Source: Owenia fusiformis (Eukaryota; Annelida; Polychaeta; Sabellida; Oweniidae). From it: DNA of 64,000 nucleotides. Where the stretch lies: the NCBI GenBank assembly GCA_903813345.2, contig CAIIXF020000005.1, positions 9,305,375 to 9,369,374 of the forward strand, read 5' to 3'. Each line of letters opens with the position of its first letter. The stretch's first letter is position 1. Below, piece after piece: positions 1-12,736 of the stretch. The notes under the pieces were generated by a model, which was not told the origin of the DNA, made no database searches, and saw only the letters and a program-made list of their open reading frames with translations. Position numbers and translations under genes: made by a program.

Positions 1-3000
1 TATATGGTCCCTGGGCCTGGGCCAAAAGACATGGAATATATGTGAAATAGATGTATTCTATGAATGTACTTCCAAAAATTATTTGAATTATTTATTTGTA
101 TGATTTTTAGCAATTTTTAATCTTAAGTCATCAATTTTTGATGCAATTGTGCATAATTATATCCTGTAAAGGGTCTGAGTTATATAGCCGCAATTTTTCA
201 ATCTAGATAATAGAATTGTTCTAGTCAAGCCAGGATGAGGCACATGGGGCACTTTATTTTTATTGAACCCTATTCATAGTGTCAAACAGTTTTCAACATG
301 ATTTCGTTATTTAGGGTGGTAAAAGGGATACAGAAATATTACCTATAAATTTGGTGAGTAACAAAACAACGGAGTAATATCAAGCGATTATGAGTCTCTA
401 GTACATACACTAAGTGCAGGCCCGTAGCCAGCTTTTGTAAAGGGGGTTCAATCACTTTTCAGAAAAATTGTAGGGATTTCGCTTTGACAAATTTGGATCA
501 AATCAAATGAAAAATGCTCAGAATCACGAAAAACTGCATTATTTTGAAATAATTTTTGGCTATTGGGGTTTACCCCAATTCCTTGAATTCTGATAGTTAA
601 ATAGTCTCACCTTTTCTTATAATATGTTTTACTTTGATTCATTAATGTAATTTACCATTCATAAAATGTTGTAAATCTTCAATATGAAGGAAATAAAATA
701 AGTACTACTGTCAAGTGCACAATCATGCTTAATGGTAAGCTTGTGATCTATCAAAAATTCACGCCTTTATGCCAAATTAAAGTTCAGCTTCTAAAATGTT
801 TATTTGATAAATTATTCAATACACTCAAAAGAGAGACTGTATTCTTCAATACATATTGTGCATTAATATTTCTAATTATTAGATAATTATATTGATTTCT
901 CATAATGACATTTACTTAGTTTAGAAGTTATCAAAAGACGAATTTGTCCTAAGCAAGGTTAATTACTCAAACGCGAGTAGGTAGTTACCAGTTTCGCCAC
1001 CAGGTGGCTGATTTGGGGGAAATAACATGGCAGGGTATTACAAAATTCCCTTAAACTTGAATATGCATCAGTTTTAGTGGTTCACTTGTCTTATTACCTT
1101 TATGTATCTTATAGTTATACAAAATAAAATATGTCCAGTAAAAGCAAATATTATCTGCCCAACATATATGATATTACAACATGGGGTCTATGGAGAATCT
1201 CCCCGACCTAGAAGTGACATTTTCAAAGAAAATTAAATTTTCAAAGTTGATAAACTCTTTTCAAAACCACATTTCCAATGTAATTTTACATGTAGATTCC
1301 AAATATGACATCAGTTTGACTGAATTGTGAATTTTTGATGAGTAAATCAAGATTATTTCTACTCTCATCTGGGATATTGGTCAAAGAAATCCCAAGTTGA
1401 TGTATTTTCAAATAAATAAATTGTTTGTAATTCAACTGAAATGTGATATCTCATGTAAACAATAGTACAATGTACATGTTTTACTTGTGCTTCTTTAGAA
1501 AAATGAAACATATAAACAAAGGTTAAAATTGGACAATAGGTCTCTTAGATAAGAATGTATATTCTTGACTTCATATTTATACGCTTATCTATTTTTCTAT
1601 TGCTAAATGCTTAATCCATGTTAAATGTACACATTACATGAATTATATTCATCGAATAACTGAGCTATGGCAACACGAGTAAATTCTTCCTCTAACCACT
1701 ACCCCCCCCCCTCTTCAAATATTTCAAAAGGCAAACAAAATATAGAATTCATAGAATGAAAATAACAACCTTTACGAACTGAGCATTGCATCGCATGACA
1801 TGGTTTATGTTTTTTTAAAGAAATGTGAGAAAACAATCATTAATTAACAAAAGAATATTCAAAAGCACAATATCGACTTAGATTGTAATAACTTGTTCTC
1901 AACACTCCCACGCAAAAGAATTGTGAAACATCTGACATAATTACGATACTTTAAATGTACAAAAATCTTTGAGGTCCATAATAAGAGTTCCAGGAACAAT
2001 ATTTGAGGTACTTTGAATTTTATAATTTTGCACTTAAATGTAATGCTGATTAACACAAAAAGACAAAATTTTAAACTTAATATCCTTTAGTTTTATTCTT
2101 TGAAAGAAGGATGAGGATGTTTATTTTTTATAAGAATCATCATACATTACAAACGTCTAGTTACGGTTTGTGATTCTGAGGAAATAACAATTCAAAAAGG
2201 TGAGAAATGACTGAACTTTCCTATTTGATATTATAAGATATATTTATGCGACTAATGTAATCATGCAATGATACAATATGTCAATAAATGTTATACATTA
2301 TACACTTGTTAACTTAAATATATTTGGTTGGATTTAATTGGGTCAAAAATAAAATTCTAAATAAATAAAAAGGTGCCAATAAAAATGCCAATACATATGT
2401 AGCTTTACATATCTCGTACAGTTGAAATACGATGTTAATTTGAGTAAACTAAGAATATTCAAAGTTTGAAAATACCATTTTCAGTGATTTCCCTAGCATT
2501 AAAGCAAGTGGGCGCAACACCTACCCGAGATTTCAAAAAAGGCTTGCACCCACCTGAAAATCCATTTGCACCCACTTGAAAATTGAAAATGAGAAAAATC
2601 ATGAAAAAAATAGGAATATTTAGACCAATTTTGGACTGATTTGTGAAAATTTGAATTTTGCACCCACTTGAGAAAAAATCTTATGGAGAACACTGATTTT
2701 GCTTTAACTGTCTGGCACCTTGGTAATCTCAAGGTCACTGATGCAATCCTCAGATTGAGCCAATCGTAAATGACAACCCTAGCACTCGTTAAAATGAAAA
2801 ATTCTTCATTATCAAATCACCTAAGATTCAAAGTAAGCATTCAAAGATGCAATTCATGTGTACTTGATAAATTTTACTTTGGTAAACACACTTATCTTGA
2901 AAACTTAAGTCTGGGAGCACAGGACTTCTTACTGTTATCTACTCTTTCACTTAAAATTCTCTTGAAGTTAAAATCTGAAGGAGTTTAAAATATCAAATAC

Positions 3001-3124
3001 ACATTAAAATTAAGAAAAATGTAAACAGTCACAACTGTTATCATGTTTCAAAAGTCTTAGCCAAGTCTTCAAGATATTAAATGTAAGTGTAATTACATGA
3101 TCCTGTAAAAGGATAGTAATTACC

Positions 3125-3440
3125 CCCCCCTCCCCTTCCAGACATATGACTCTGTGATACAGTAAGGAGACTTATGTCACATTATCCTCGTCATGCCCTG
3201 TGATTGATACAGTTACAGAGAGAGATTAGTAGATACCCCTCCCAGCTGACTTTTGATTCTGTGATACAGTAATAGATAAGGATCTCTCTCCCTACTGACT
3301 TATAACTTATGATCCAGTGATACAGTAACAGAGATCCTTCTCCCAGCTGACATATGAAGCATTTGATCCTGACACTGGAGAGTGATTGCCCTCTCCCCCA
3401 TGACATAAAAGGAGAGAACTCCTTCTGAGCTGATATAATA
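3125..3440. repeat. Degenerate minisatellite, ~55-60-bp unit
   Basis: The motif 'tgatacagtaa..agaga' followed by 'ctcccagctgac' and 'atatga' recurs at about 3152, 3209, 3261 and 3320 with variable spacing. It looks like an old tandem array. Overlapping short frames on the minus strand are products of the repeat and are not called as genes. Confidence 0.55.
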
Positions 3441-4240
3441 TAATTTGACAACCGGAGCTAGAATTTTTTGTTTCAATGAACCATGGGGTAATAAATCCCT
3501 TTAAAAAACAATTTGCAGTTTGTGCACCTACATAGTTGTAATAGTACTTATTGAAATATATTTGCCATGGATAATTCAGAGCTTCAAAGAACAAATGTTA
3601 CCCATTGCAAGAGCTGAACTTCAGATACACTCTTTAGATTAGAGACAATTCATTGAGCAAGCCTACATCCAATCAGATTACATACTGAGTAAATCATAAA
3701 CATTATGTTTTCTGCCTATTAGTCGCAAATTTTATTTTTACATTCAAACTCCCATGAAAGTTGACAAGATTGAGAATTGGTGTAGTTTTATTGGTATCAT
3801 AAATGAAAAATCATCTGTTATAGCCAGTGGGTAAGTTTGCTAACTATTTGGGTATTCAATGAAAGTAAATGTTTGCATGCCTGAAGGACATGCATGCAGT
3901 CTCTCTTACTGACAAGTGTTTACTATTCAGATATTGGAAATTTAAACAATCTCATTTTACTGCTATTGTAGAGTCCTCCAGGGGATTTTTATATATGAAC
4001 TGATCACATTGATTACATTTATAATTGTGTCATACAAAATTCTGAACAGTCCTTTGCAACAAAAAAATCATTTTGTCAAGACAGTCATAAAACCGCAAAG
4101 TGTAAATTCGATCAGATCTGAGAATTTTTTTAGGCCCGTATGTATTTTAAGTAAAATATTCTTCATTCAACTTTACACCTTCCTTAAAATTTTGAGTAAG
4201 GTGAAATGCCTCAGTCAGACTTATACCAAGCAACTCATAT

Positions 4241-4393
4241 GCAGTAAAACCTGTCAAGTGGAAGACCTACATAAGTGGAACACCTTTGTTTCTAGAACAT
4301 TTTTCAGTCTATATATATTCTACACAGGTTTTACTGTACTAAGGGTAAGGGTGTTCCACTTACCACATATTATGATATACATGTTTTACTGTA
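4241..4393. mobile_element. MITE-like element, TIR ACAGTAAAACCTGT family
   Basis: It starts with GCAGTAAAACCTGTCAAGTGG and ends with a matching inverted end (...ATGTTTTACTGTAC). A second inverted end, ACAGGTTTTACTGT, lies inside at about 4325-4338. The internal text 'gtggaacacctttg' and 'gtgttccactta' is shared with other copies in this window (34826-35020, 56366-56540, 61588-61753). It has no coding capacity. Confidence 0.6.
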
Positions 4394-5298
4394 CTACTAC
4401 AACTGGCAGTGGCAGCAACTATTAACTCATTCTATAGAAACATATTCTATAACAAAATGAAAGAACTACAGTGAAAACACATCCAGGGACTTTCATTGAG
4501 TATTATGTCATGATGACCTTCTAATGTTGGTATTTTTAAAACACAATAGGTTCAAAGGTGGAGATATAAATGATGTTTCCCTTGGGGCTTAAAGTGTTTA
4601 TCACATAGAATTTCCTGATAATATAAACAGATAGATCATGTTTAATTGTCAAAATACATTCATCTACATAACTCATACTACAGTCATTACCTTGGCTATT
4701 TATTTGATATGGGACATTTCAAATGAGGTTAAGGGGGTGGGAGAGATTTGTTATTGTTTTTCTTCGAGTCATTATAATTTTGAGCTCATTTTGACAGCTG
4801 GTATATGAATTTTTATATTCATTATTTATTCTATTAACCTGCTTCAATGTAGAGCATCTTACCATATATCTAACTATCGAATCACTCACTAAGAGCCTAG
4901 AACTGACTAAGTAGATTAGATTGAACTTTTGAAAAAGGGTGTCGATCCTCTATTCTCTGAGTGAGAGGTGTTTGACATCCAATAAATATTGTGGCCAAGG
5001 TTGCCAAGTTCAAGATCATACTGGATCTATGATGATTCAAGAGTCAAACTGTATGCATGTCAACAGGACATATAACTCACAGACCTACATTATATTCAAG
5101 CTATTATCTCTTAAACATTCTTAAACACATGGTAAACAATATTGTATCTAAAAAGAAAAATGGCTGCCTTAAAAGCTACCCAGCATGCCCAAAAAGTGAT
5201 AATTTCTAGAATTTCATCCTAAAAAATATCACAAAATTTTTTTAAATCAATCTCCAGTTGTCTATGAGAGGCATGACACAATAAATTTAAGTACTGAC

Positions 5299-5456
5299 CC
5301 TTTTTGAACTCCTCCAGCATGGCATCCAGTTTCTGATCCTCAAAGCAAAAGTTGACAGGATGGTTGTAGAACTTGCAAACAGATCTCAATGGTGTATTAT
5401 CATCAGGGTCAACAAACGCAAGATCTTTGATATTCAAGATCTGGACAATGTTACGT
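5299..5456 (-). CDS. CNNM: CNNM exon 3: CBS domain continuation
   Basis: This 158-base exon codes for [19 protein letters not shown] followed by a segment ending [11 protein letters not shown]. The acceptor is ...TTGTAG and the donor GTCAGT. The next conserved CNNM exon (SHLAIVQ-like) was not found between 1 and 5298, so it probably lies beyond the left edge. Confidence 0.92.
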
Positions 5457-8137
5457 CTACAATTAAAATGATAATTTTTAGCCTTCCAGGCCACAGGTCT
5501 TTTTCCGAATACATATTTAAATATTCTGGATTCTAATTTGTATATATTTGGCCATTTTGATCATAAATCAGAGAGTAAAATGCATGCATATTAGGCCAAT
5601 AGCTAGGCTCATACTGAAAAATTCCCTCCACAGTGCTATACCATTATACCCAGGATTTCATTAATGTAGTGTGTTACTGGGTCAGTTTATTTAATTATCT
5701 TTAACATGTACTATATTGTAGATTATCACATGGTTAGGAGTTTCTAAGCATTTTGATTGGTCAATTGTGACAACGTATATTCCATATCAAATGACACGTG
5801 ACTAATTTTCATGTGATACGGTGGGCTGTATCACTACGGAGTCAATAGTAACGATATGACGTCGATGGTTATATCACATCCAAGCTAAAGAAAACAGTAT
5901 GACGTCATATTATTTCACTAAAAAGTACGAATACAACAGTATGACGTCATATCATTTCAAAGCGAAATTTCAAAACAAAAATTATAATAGCTACCGGGAG
6001 TACAGAGCACTAAACACAATCATAATTGACCAAATCAAAATGCCCCAAAATTCATTGACATGTGATAAAATCGTCATCACACGTTTCAGCTTATGTGAAA
6101 CAGGAAATATTTCACTTGGGTAACAATGTATCACCACTCAAGCTTCGCTTTCGTGGATGATACAGTATTACCTTTCGTGGAATATTTCCTGTATCACATG
6201 CTGAAACGTGTGATAACTGATAGTATTATACATCAAGTACAAAGTATGTATATATACAATGTTTGTATGGTATATACCTGTCATCATCAAAGACTGGAAT
6301 CCTAGTGTAGCCCTTCTTCATTATATTTGACATGGTATCAAAGTCTAGAACAGCAGAAATCTGAAGACTGTACACGTCTTCTATTCTTGTCATCACATCT
6401 TTCACTGTCTTCTTAGAAAGCTCAAGTGCTCCTAGTCAACAAACAATATGTGTTGATAAGGAATACAACATGAAACTCAAAAAATGATTGGAGAAGCCAG
6501 AGCAAGTCTTATTCTTTGAAAGAATTTTGTGAATTTGGGAAGTTGGTTATTAAAGTTAGTTTGAAACATTGCTAACAGTGCAGGGGAGTAGATGATTCAG
6601 TTTTAGTTTCGACTGAATATCTCAATGCTGAACATCAACAGTTTTCAAAACAACAATGATGCTGATTAACCTCTTGAATCGCAGGTTCTAAAATAGGTTG
6701 AAACCAGATTATTTTTCATTTTTGCCAGCTTTTGACATTTTACTACATACATATACAAGAGATGATGTTCAATTTCATAAAATTAAACTGAAGAGATCAT
6801 TTCTAGACATTTTAAAACAATTTTTGTGTAAATTGGATAAAAATTCAAATAAGAGCAATTTTAGTGAAATATTTTGTGACAGATTATCTCTTCACTCAAG
6901 TTCAAAGGTCATTTCTGAAATCTCGTCACTCTGGGTAGTCAAGAGGTTAAGAAAAAGCATTATGATTTAATATTGCAGGATTTATGTTCAAACAAAACTG
7001 TCAATCCTATATTGAATTTTAAATGTTTGACTGGTTGTTGCATCTAGTTGCTTCAATTTAAACTGGGGATAATTGCATCTTCATATACGTACCTGTAATA
7101 ATATTGAGTTCGTCCTTCTGAAGATCATTGTACTCTTGGGTAACTGTGAGTAGTTCTCGTAATCTGGTACGATTATAAACTGTCCCTATTTCCTCCCCAA
7201 GCAAGCAATCTAACAGTTTACTGATTGGAAAAGATATTGGAAATGTTAAAATCATGAAAATATATGTTACCCAAATAGTCTTTGCTCCAATAGCTAAACC
7301 ATGACGTGAACACACTGCCTGTGGAATAATCTCACCAAATATCACAATACCCATTGTAGCAATTATAACGGCAATAAACCCACTTCCAGTCAAATCGTCC
7401 ATCAATATTGTTAATGTGTTGTTTACCAGGACGTTTCCAAGTAAGATTGTACACAATAAAAAGTTGCCTCTTTGTCTCACAGGGGATATGGCCTTAGCAT
7501 ATTTTTTCTCCTGTTCACTTCCAACATTTTGTATGATTTTCAGTTCTGTACAGTCAATGGCCATGAGGCCCAGATTAAGACCACTACATAGTCCGGAGAG
7601 GCATAATAACACACCAACCATAAGGATCTGAACGGGTAGTGGGAGCAACGTTGTTTTCTTTGGGGCTGGAAATGAAGACAATCGAAGCCATGGTTTATCA
7701 CCTTGATGTATCCACCTGGAGACAGTTTCATTCGTTTTCGTTTGAAGGACTTCCTTGACGCAAATAAGAAAATATTCTGCACCATCATATACCAGGGGAA
7801 TGTTGATGTCAAATATAGCTGATGTGTCATATATTTCGTTTTCGACTACATGGTACACATCAGTGCTTCTCAAATCATCACAATCATCGCTTCTGTTTGC
7901 TAGCTTAGTGGTAAATGATAATTCGGTTTTGCTGGAAAAATCTGATCCAAAAAGTCGAACTTTCGTGTTGGTTCCTGCGACCACAAATGGCACACCATCT
8001 TTAACGATACCGGATTCATCTTCCAGACGTATACCCTCAACACTTGCTGCGAGAACTTTTGATCCTACTACTCTCTGAACGCTTACAACGAGGAAAATGA
8101 GACACGCGCTGGATATTTGGAAATAGCCATTCGCCAT
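5299..8137 (-). CDS. CNNM: CNNM-family (cyclin M / ancient conserved domain) metal transporter, 5' part, 3 exons
   Basis: Three exons join in phase: 7093-8137 (348 codons plus 1 base), 6278-6431 (154 b) and 5299-5456 (158 b), giving 452 codons before the gene leaves the window on the left. CNNM proteins are membrane proteins linked to Mg2+ efflux and homeostasis. The order is a signal peptide (about residues 1-25), an extracellular domain with N-glycosylation sequons near 81 and 136, a DUF21 transmembrane domain (about 165-320), then the start of the CBS pair. Family landmarks seen are [88 protein letters not shown] and [12 protein letters not shown]. The start at 8137 is the first ATG and opens directly into the signal peptide. 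The second CBS domain and cyclic-nucleotide-binding-like domain are not in the window. The vertebrate paralogue (CNNM1-4) it is closest to cannot be decided here. Confidence 0.95.
5748..6220. repeat. Foldback/MITE-like repeat block with TGACGTCA motifs
   Basis: The segment at about 5748-5771 (...TTTTGATTGGTCAATTGTGAC) is the inverted complement of about 6017-6045. Between them are two near-direct repeats with TATGACGTCAT (octamers at 5900-5907 and 5942-5949). Next to this is a second hairpin (about 6061-6220), whose arms read CACACGTTTCAGC / GCTGAAACGTGTG and share GGAAATATTTC / GGAATATTTCC. It lies in CNNM intron 2 to intron 3 territory, upstream of exon 3 in gene orientation. Confidence 0.6.
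6278..6431 (-). CDS. CNNM: CNNM exon 2: start of CBS domain
   Basis: The acceptor (...GACTAG) and donor (GTATAT) flank 154 bases coding for [14 protein letters not shown] through [10 protein letters not shown]. This matches the first CBS motif block of CNNM proteins. The phase is 2+150+2, continuing from exon 1 and into exon 3. Confidence 0.93.
7093..8137 (-). CDS. CNNM: CNNM exon 1: signal peptide, extracellular domain, DUF21 domain
   Basis: This long first coding exon is read from ATG at 8137 to a GTACGT donor whose GT is at 7092-7091. It carries the whole extracellular part and the complete DUF21 core. Hydrophobic segments lie near residues 165-185, 226-247, 253-276 and 287-312. The exon ends in NIITG, with the glycine codon split after its first base. 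The open frame runs ten residues past the donor, and those residues are intronic. Confidence 0.94.
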
Positions 8138-8639
8138 ATTAGTTTACTCTGATGAATTGTGGGATAGCAAGTGCTATTAGGGGATCGATCATTTTGATTT
8201 TATAAGAACTCACATGGACTTTGGATTGCTATTTATGTCTGGGTTGTGTGTTTACTGATAATAAATCACTCTACTGTGTTCAGTTGAATATGATAATCTA
8301 GCAGTGCACTTTATTTACAAATGCTGAAAAAGAAAAGTCATATAATTTGCTCGGGCGTGAAATACACTGGAGTAAAATAAACTCAATTTTCATTGCAGAA
8401 GGGGTAACTCCACTATTACATGATGGCACAATAAACAATTTTAGCGAACTCCAATGCAGTGTCTCGGTATAGACACTCCGGCGGGTAGATGAAGCAAATC
8501 CCCAAAAGTTGGGGAAAATAGTTCCCATTTTCATCGCATATGTGGTCAATTTTCACACAACTTATAAAATATGTATTCATGAATGTTCCCCAAACATTAT
8601 TTTGTTAAAATATTTCAAAATTATTGAAATATGAGAAGA

Positions 8640-8830
8640 AATCACCGCGGAAGGAATTCTGAGTAGAAGTTTTGTTGATAATAGTTTACCGCACGTGTTG
8701 TTTATTAGTTAATACGCGCAATTCAACCAATGAAATTGTCTAAATTCTACAATCACGCGACCTGAGCATGGGACTAGAACCAATCACGTCAGTTGTTTAT
8801 TACGAAGTTACCATGCTTACGGTGAGATAC
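8640..8830 (-). promoter_or_regulatory. Possible CNNM promoter-proximal region
   Basis: This lies 500-700 bases upstream of the CNNM start codon. Two CCAAT boxes (8727-8731 and 8780-8784) and an adjacent CACGTCAG occur in a locally more GC-rich, CpG-containing patch. I see no TATA box and cannot place the transcription start. Confidence 0.2.
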
Positions 8831-9699
8831 CTGCCCGCCGCAGTGATATATCACTGCACGGGAGTTCGCAATTTTAGGTCAGAGAAAAAAACTTCCGTCT
8901 TGGGCCCCTAAAAGCCAAAAGTGGGCCCAAATTTTGAGGCCCATTTTCTTCAAAATTTGACCTGAATTTAAATATTAGACCTTAGAAGGCCCAAATGACC
9001 AAAAGGCCCACTTTTGGCCCAAACATTTTTAAGGCCCAATTTTTTTCATATCAGCCCTTAGCATAGGGTTTGATTCTATTATATGTTTTCAAATTAACTT
9101 CCTTACAATTTTTTTATTTTAACATGAAATAACACGCTCTAATATTATTCTTAGCGTTTTAGATTGTTGAATTCAAAATTTGTTAATGTCACTTCCTGTC
9201 AAATAATCAATCAGTGATTCTGAGTCAGATATATTCAGATTCGGATCTTCTCTAAACCCTGGGGTATTCCTCCTCTTCTTTTAAACAGTGACATCTGTGG
9301 AGTACCACTGACCTACAAGTTAAAGCAATTTTGTTAGTAAAAAGTATCTTATACATTTCAAGGTTTCTTTGTGTGATTCAATAGGAGTAGGAAAATAATT
9401 TAGGCCTGTCCATTGCCCAGCAAAGCAAGTGTAAGTGCCGAAAGCTAACTGTAGGAGGGCCCGGGTAAGAGGGTCCCGAGAAAAGTTAGAGTTTGAAAAG
9501 GGTTACTCCCCTAATGCCCCCCCCCCCCTCTTCGAACAGGTTTGTAATACAATAAAAAGTATTAATACTATAGAATAAAAAATGTTCATGTTATACTGCT
9601 AAGCATTGTATAATGAGGCATTATTATAGAGCGTGCTAAATTCAATGCCCGTCTGTGATTGTTTTATCGTCAAATATAAGCAACAGGTTTACTCCATCT

Positions 9700-9880
9700 A
9701 CATCTACATCAATAATCTGCAAAAGGCTAACAAGCCCATAGCAGATATACAGTTTAACAGTGATAGAATTTGAATAGAATACAATATAAACCTAACATTT
9801 AAAAAATAGATCTATGGTTTACAACTCATTTCAAAATTGAAAGGAAACTCCCTGGTTAGCCCATGTACCCCCCCCCCCCC
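9700..9880. repeat. Dispersed repeat, inverted partner at 22500-22680
   Basis: Shared text includes 'aataatctgcaaaag', 'aagccca' and 'ccatagatcta' with 'acatgggcta'. The partner copy at about 22500-22680 reads in the opposite direction. No coding potential was seen. Confidence 0.6.
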
Positions 9881-10612
9881 CCTAGTGAGTCCTTTTGTTG
9901 AAATACCCTGGAACGACTGTAAGGCTACCACGTTGACATCGCCCCTCCTTACCAGTAGTGCAGGCTTGTTGCCATGCACAGGGACTCCCATTGTCACTGC
10001 TCAGTGCTGCCATCTGTAAGTAACTGTTCCATTGCATTAGATCTAATCTTGACAGATGGCAACCCTGACAACTTGAATTTTGAAAGATAACGACCCAGAG
10101 TTATGTTTGGGCCAAGTTTGGCAAAAAGTGGACCTGGGGTCTATTTCTCCAAACTCCGTAAAGTTACGGACCCGTAGAGTTACAATTTCCATAAAATTTA
10201 AAAAGTTACGAGAAAGATGCGGAGTTTCAAATTGCATTTCTCCAAACTCCGTATCGTAATCGTATCTTTGTCCGCAAAGTTACGGAGATATGACGTCACT
10301 GTGCATTGTAAAAGGCCCAAAATATTTTGATTCCGAATAAAATTATTTCAACTTCAAACAGTTAATGTGAACCTCAGTTATTTTATCAGCAGGTATTTAA
10401 TTGTTTGAAGTTATATTATTTCAACATTTGAATTACATCTTCTATAGAATACAATAAATGAAGGTTTTGTTTTTAACTTTTTTTCACTTCGATTACTCCA
10501 AAAGTTTGGCCTCTCAGCAGGACGTTAAACTTATTATGAACTTTTCAAGGCCCCGGACTTGAATCAGAGAAATTCCAATTATGACTGGACATCTCTACAC
10601 CCAAAATTTTGT

Positions 10613-10880
10613 ATAGAGTTTGGTCGGATCTGTGAATAAGACATCTACTTCGAAGTTTGACACTTGCAATAATGATTTACTTGATGAAAAAAAATCCAAG
10701 ATTTACTCAATAGCAATGTAAACACATTCTATTTAAAAACAATATCTTCATAAAAAATCAAAATGGAGTTGCAACATCCAGCACTGAGTTAGCTGAAACC
10801 TCTTCTTTGCGTTGTATATTATAGGGTTTCTAGATCATTCGTCTGTGAATATATTCTGTCGTCCATTTTTGGACGTTCTA
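10613..10880. repeat. Direct repeat copy 1 (partner 12357-12715)
   Basis: The two copies share 'gagtttggtcggatctgtg', 'aataatgatttacttgatg', 'aaaatggagttgcaacatcc' and 'cctcttctttgcgttgtata'. The two copies flank the TIR transposon at 10959-12169, and the LTR element is inserted at the far end of copy 2. Confidence 0.7.
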
Positions 10881-10958
10881 TGCGTTACACTTAATTTCTC
10901 AGTATGTGGACGTTCATATAGGGTAAAATACGAAGAAAAACAAGTAAAATAATTAAAC

Positions 10959-12169
10959 CACGATGCCCATGTCAAGCTGCGTGCCTACTAGGCACGCAGT
11001 TTGAAACTCTGACAAACTGCGCGCATATTTCAAAATGTGAGACGGGGAGGACACGACTCCCAAAAAGAGCCAAAATACGAAAAATACAAGGTTAGTCTCG
11101 TTCTAAAGATAGTACCATTCTGTGAAGATGAACTTAATTTACTCATAGTACTCAATGTTTTTCCCGATGTAAACCTAGTTATCTCAATATAAGGGTCTTA
11201 AGTAACTTCTGTGTTCAAAATTTACAGTGTAAAGTTATGTCTATGTCTTTTTATCGTCATTTGCCGTTTATTCAGCCATTGTGTCTGTGTATGCTAGAAT
11301 ATATAGGATCACTCCATCTGATTAAATCAGCAAAGTTTGTGTTCATAACGATAATACACCATAAACGTGATTTAAACATTTTTCTTGTCATACTGCGCGC
11401 CTCTATGCACATGTATTTCCCAAACTCCGTGCCTAATATTTCCAAAACTGCTTGCCTATCCAAGCTTGTTTTGTATTATTAGAAAATATATAATTGAAAC
11501 ACAATGAGAGTCCATCCACCAAGATGGTGATCTGAAAATAAACGTTTTTTTCGTTCCCAAATTAATTGTCACTTCTATTATACATTTTGACTTTCAATAT
11601 GAAAATCTCATAAAATCTGACGATAAAGCAAAATTTCCAAAGCTACATGAAAAACACCTACACATGCCTCTGTAGAAATTCCAATGATAATATGTAGTTT
11701 TAATAGTGTATGCGCACAGTTTGTAATTTCTGGCTAAAATAGGCGCGCAGTTTGTGATTTATTTCTTTTTAATCTCCTGATTATCAGTTTTATTTCGAAA
11801 TATTTTGAATTATACATGATAAATGTGTAAGGAATTAAATATAAAACGAGTCTCAAGTATTTGTCATTTATGTTTAAAGTGCTAGATCGATTTACGTATA
11901 AATTCCCGTTAAATCAGTGACGAAAATGCCATTAATCTGCTTATGTTTTAAAACTTAGATTCATTTGCACATAGTTTTTGCTAGTATTTGCAAGATTCGT
12001 ATATTCGCCACAGAATGAACGCATGGAACAAGAAAACAATGCAGGATAAATGTCTTTAAATTACGTTTCAAAATACAGACTCCAATGATGCAGTGTTCTT
12101 AGGCATGCAGTTTGTGATCGAAACAAACTGAGCGCCTAAGTAGGCGCGCAGCTTGACATGGGCACCGTG
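10959..12169. mobile_element. Non-autonomous TIR DNA transposon, TSD TAAAC
   Basis: The ends are terminal inverted repeats of about 42 bp beginning CACGRTGCCCATGTCAAGC. They are flanked by the direct 5-bp duplication TAAAC (10954-10958 and 12170-12174). The interior has several copies of GCGCGCAGTTTG-like text in both directions (about 10978-11030, 11394, 11450, 11715-11757 and 12098-12150), as expected of subterminal binding repeats. No transposase is visible. The 81- and 63-residue open frames inside lack family features. Confidence 0.8.
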
Positions 12170-12356
12170 TAAACGTAATTAGTGAAATCATTGAATCTTG
12201 GTGAGTATAAAAACTCTAAAAATGAAAAAGACAATGAATTCTCGCGTCGGTGATATCCTCCTCCAGCTCCCCCTGGGAATAATTGATCCTATTCGCTATT
12301 GAATAATACAAATGCTGTTTTGAATAAGTTTCAGTTGTATGCCAATAATTTCTCAA

Positions 12357-12715
12357 ATTTTGTATGGAGTTTGGTCGGATCTGTGAATAAGATGTCTACT
12401 TTGAAGTTTGAAACACTAGTAATAATGATTTACTTGATGAAAAAATTCAGACTTTACTCAGTAGCAATGTAAAGAAATTTTATAAAAAATAGAAATATTT
12501 TCATCAAAATGGAGTTGCAACATCCAGCAGTTAGTAGAAACCTCTTCTTTGCGTTGTATATTATGGTATTTCTAGATCATTTAAATATAATACATGGAAG
12601 ATACGTTAGTTTTCCAGTGGTGTCTGGAATTAAACCTTTTTCAAGTCAGAACACAACTGTGGCGCGTTATATTGATTGCTATTCTATGAACATATTCTGT
12701 CGTCAATTTTGACGT
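12357..12715. repeat. Direct repeat copy 2 (partner 10613-10880)
   Basis: This is an imperfect copy of 10613-10880 with extra sequence in its distal part (about 12575-12670). It ends about 20 bases before the LTR retrotransposon insertion site. Confidence 0.7.
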
Positions 12716-12736
12716 TAAATCAATTTTAATACATAC

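Larger units (their letters stand above)
1..5298. other. CNNM intron 3 (partial): no exon seen
   Basis: This is AT-rich sequence downstream of CNNM exon 3 in gene orientation. I see no further CNNM exon. It holds a dispersed 'gtagccag' repeat (about 416-590), a degenerate minisatellite with GATACAGTAA-type units (about 3125-3440) and a MITE-like element (about 4241-4393). The short open frames here have no family features. Confidence 0.6.
8831..10958. other. Intergenic region, no gene seen
   Basis: No supported gene. It contains a 'ggccca'-rich stretch (about 8890-9050) and poly-C tracts. It also holds a dispersed repeat whose inverted partner is at 22500-22680 (about 9700-9880) and a repeat with 'aactccgtaaagttacgga' wording (about 10100-10300) that recurs at about 20770-21000. 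A segment at about 10613-10880 is repeated at 12357-12715. Confidence 0.5.
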
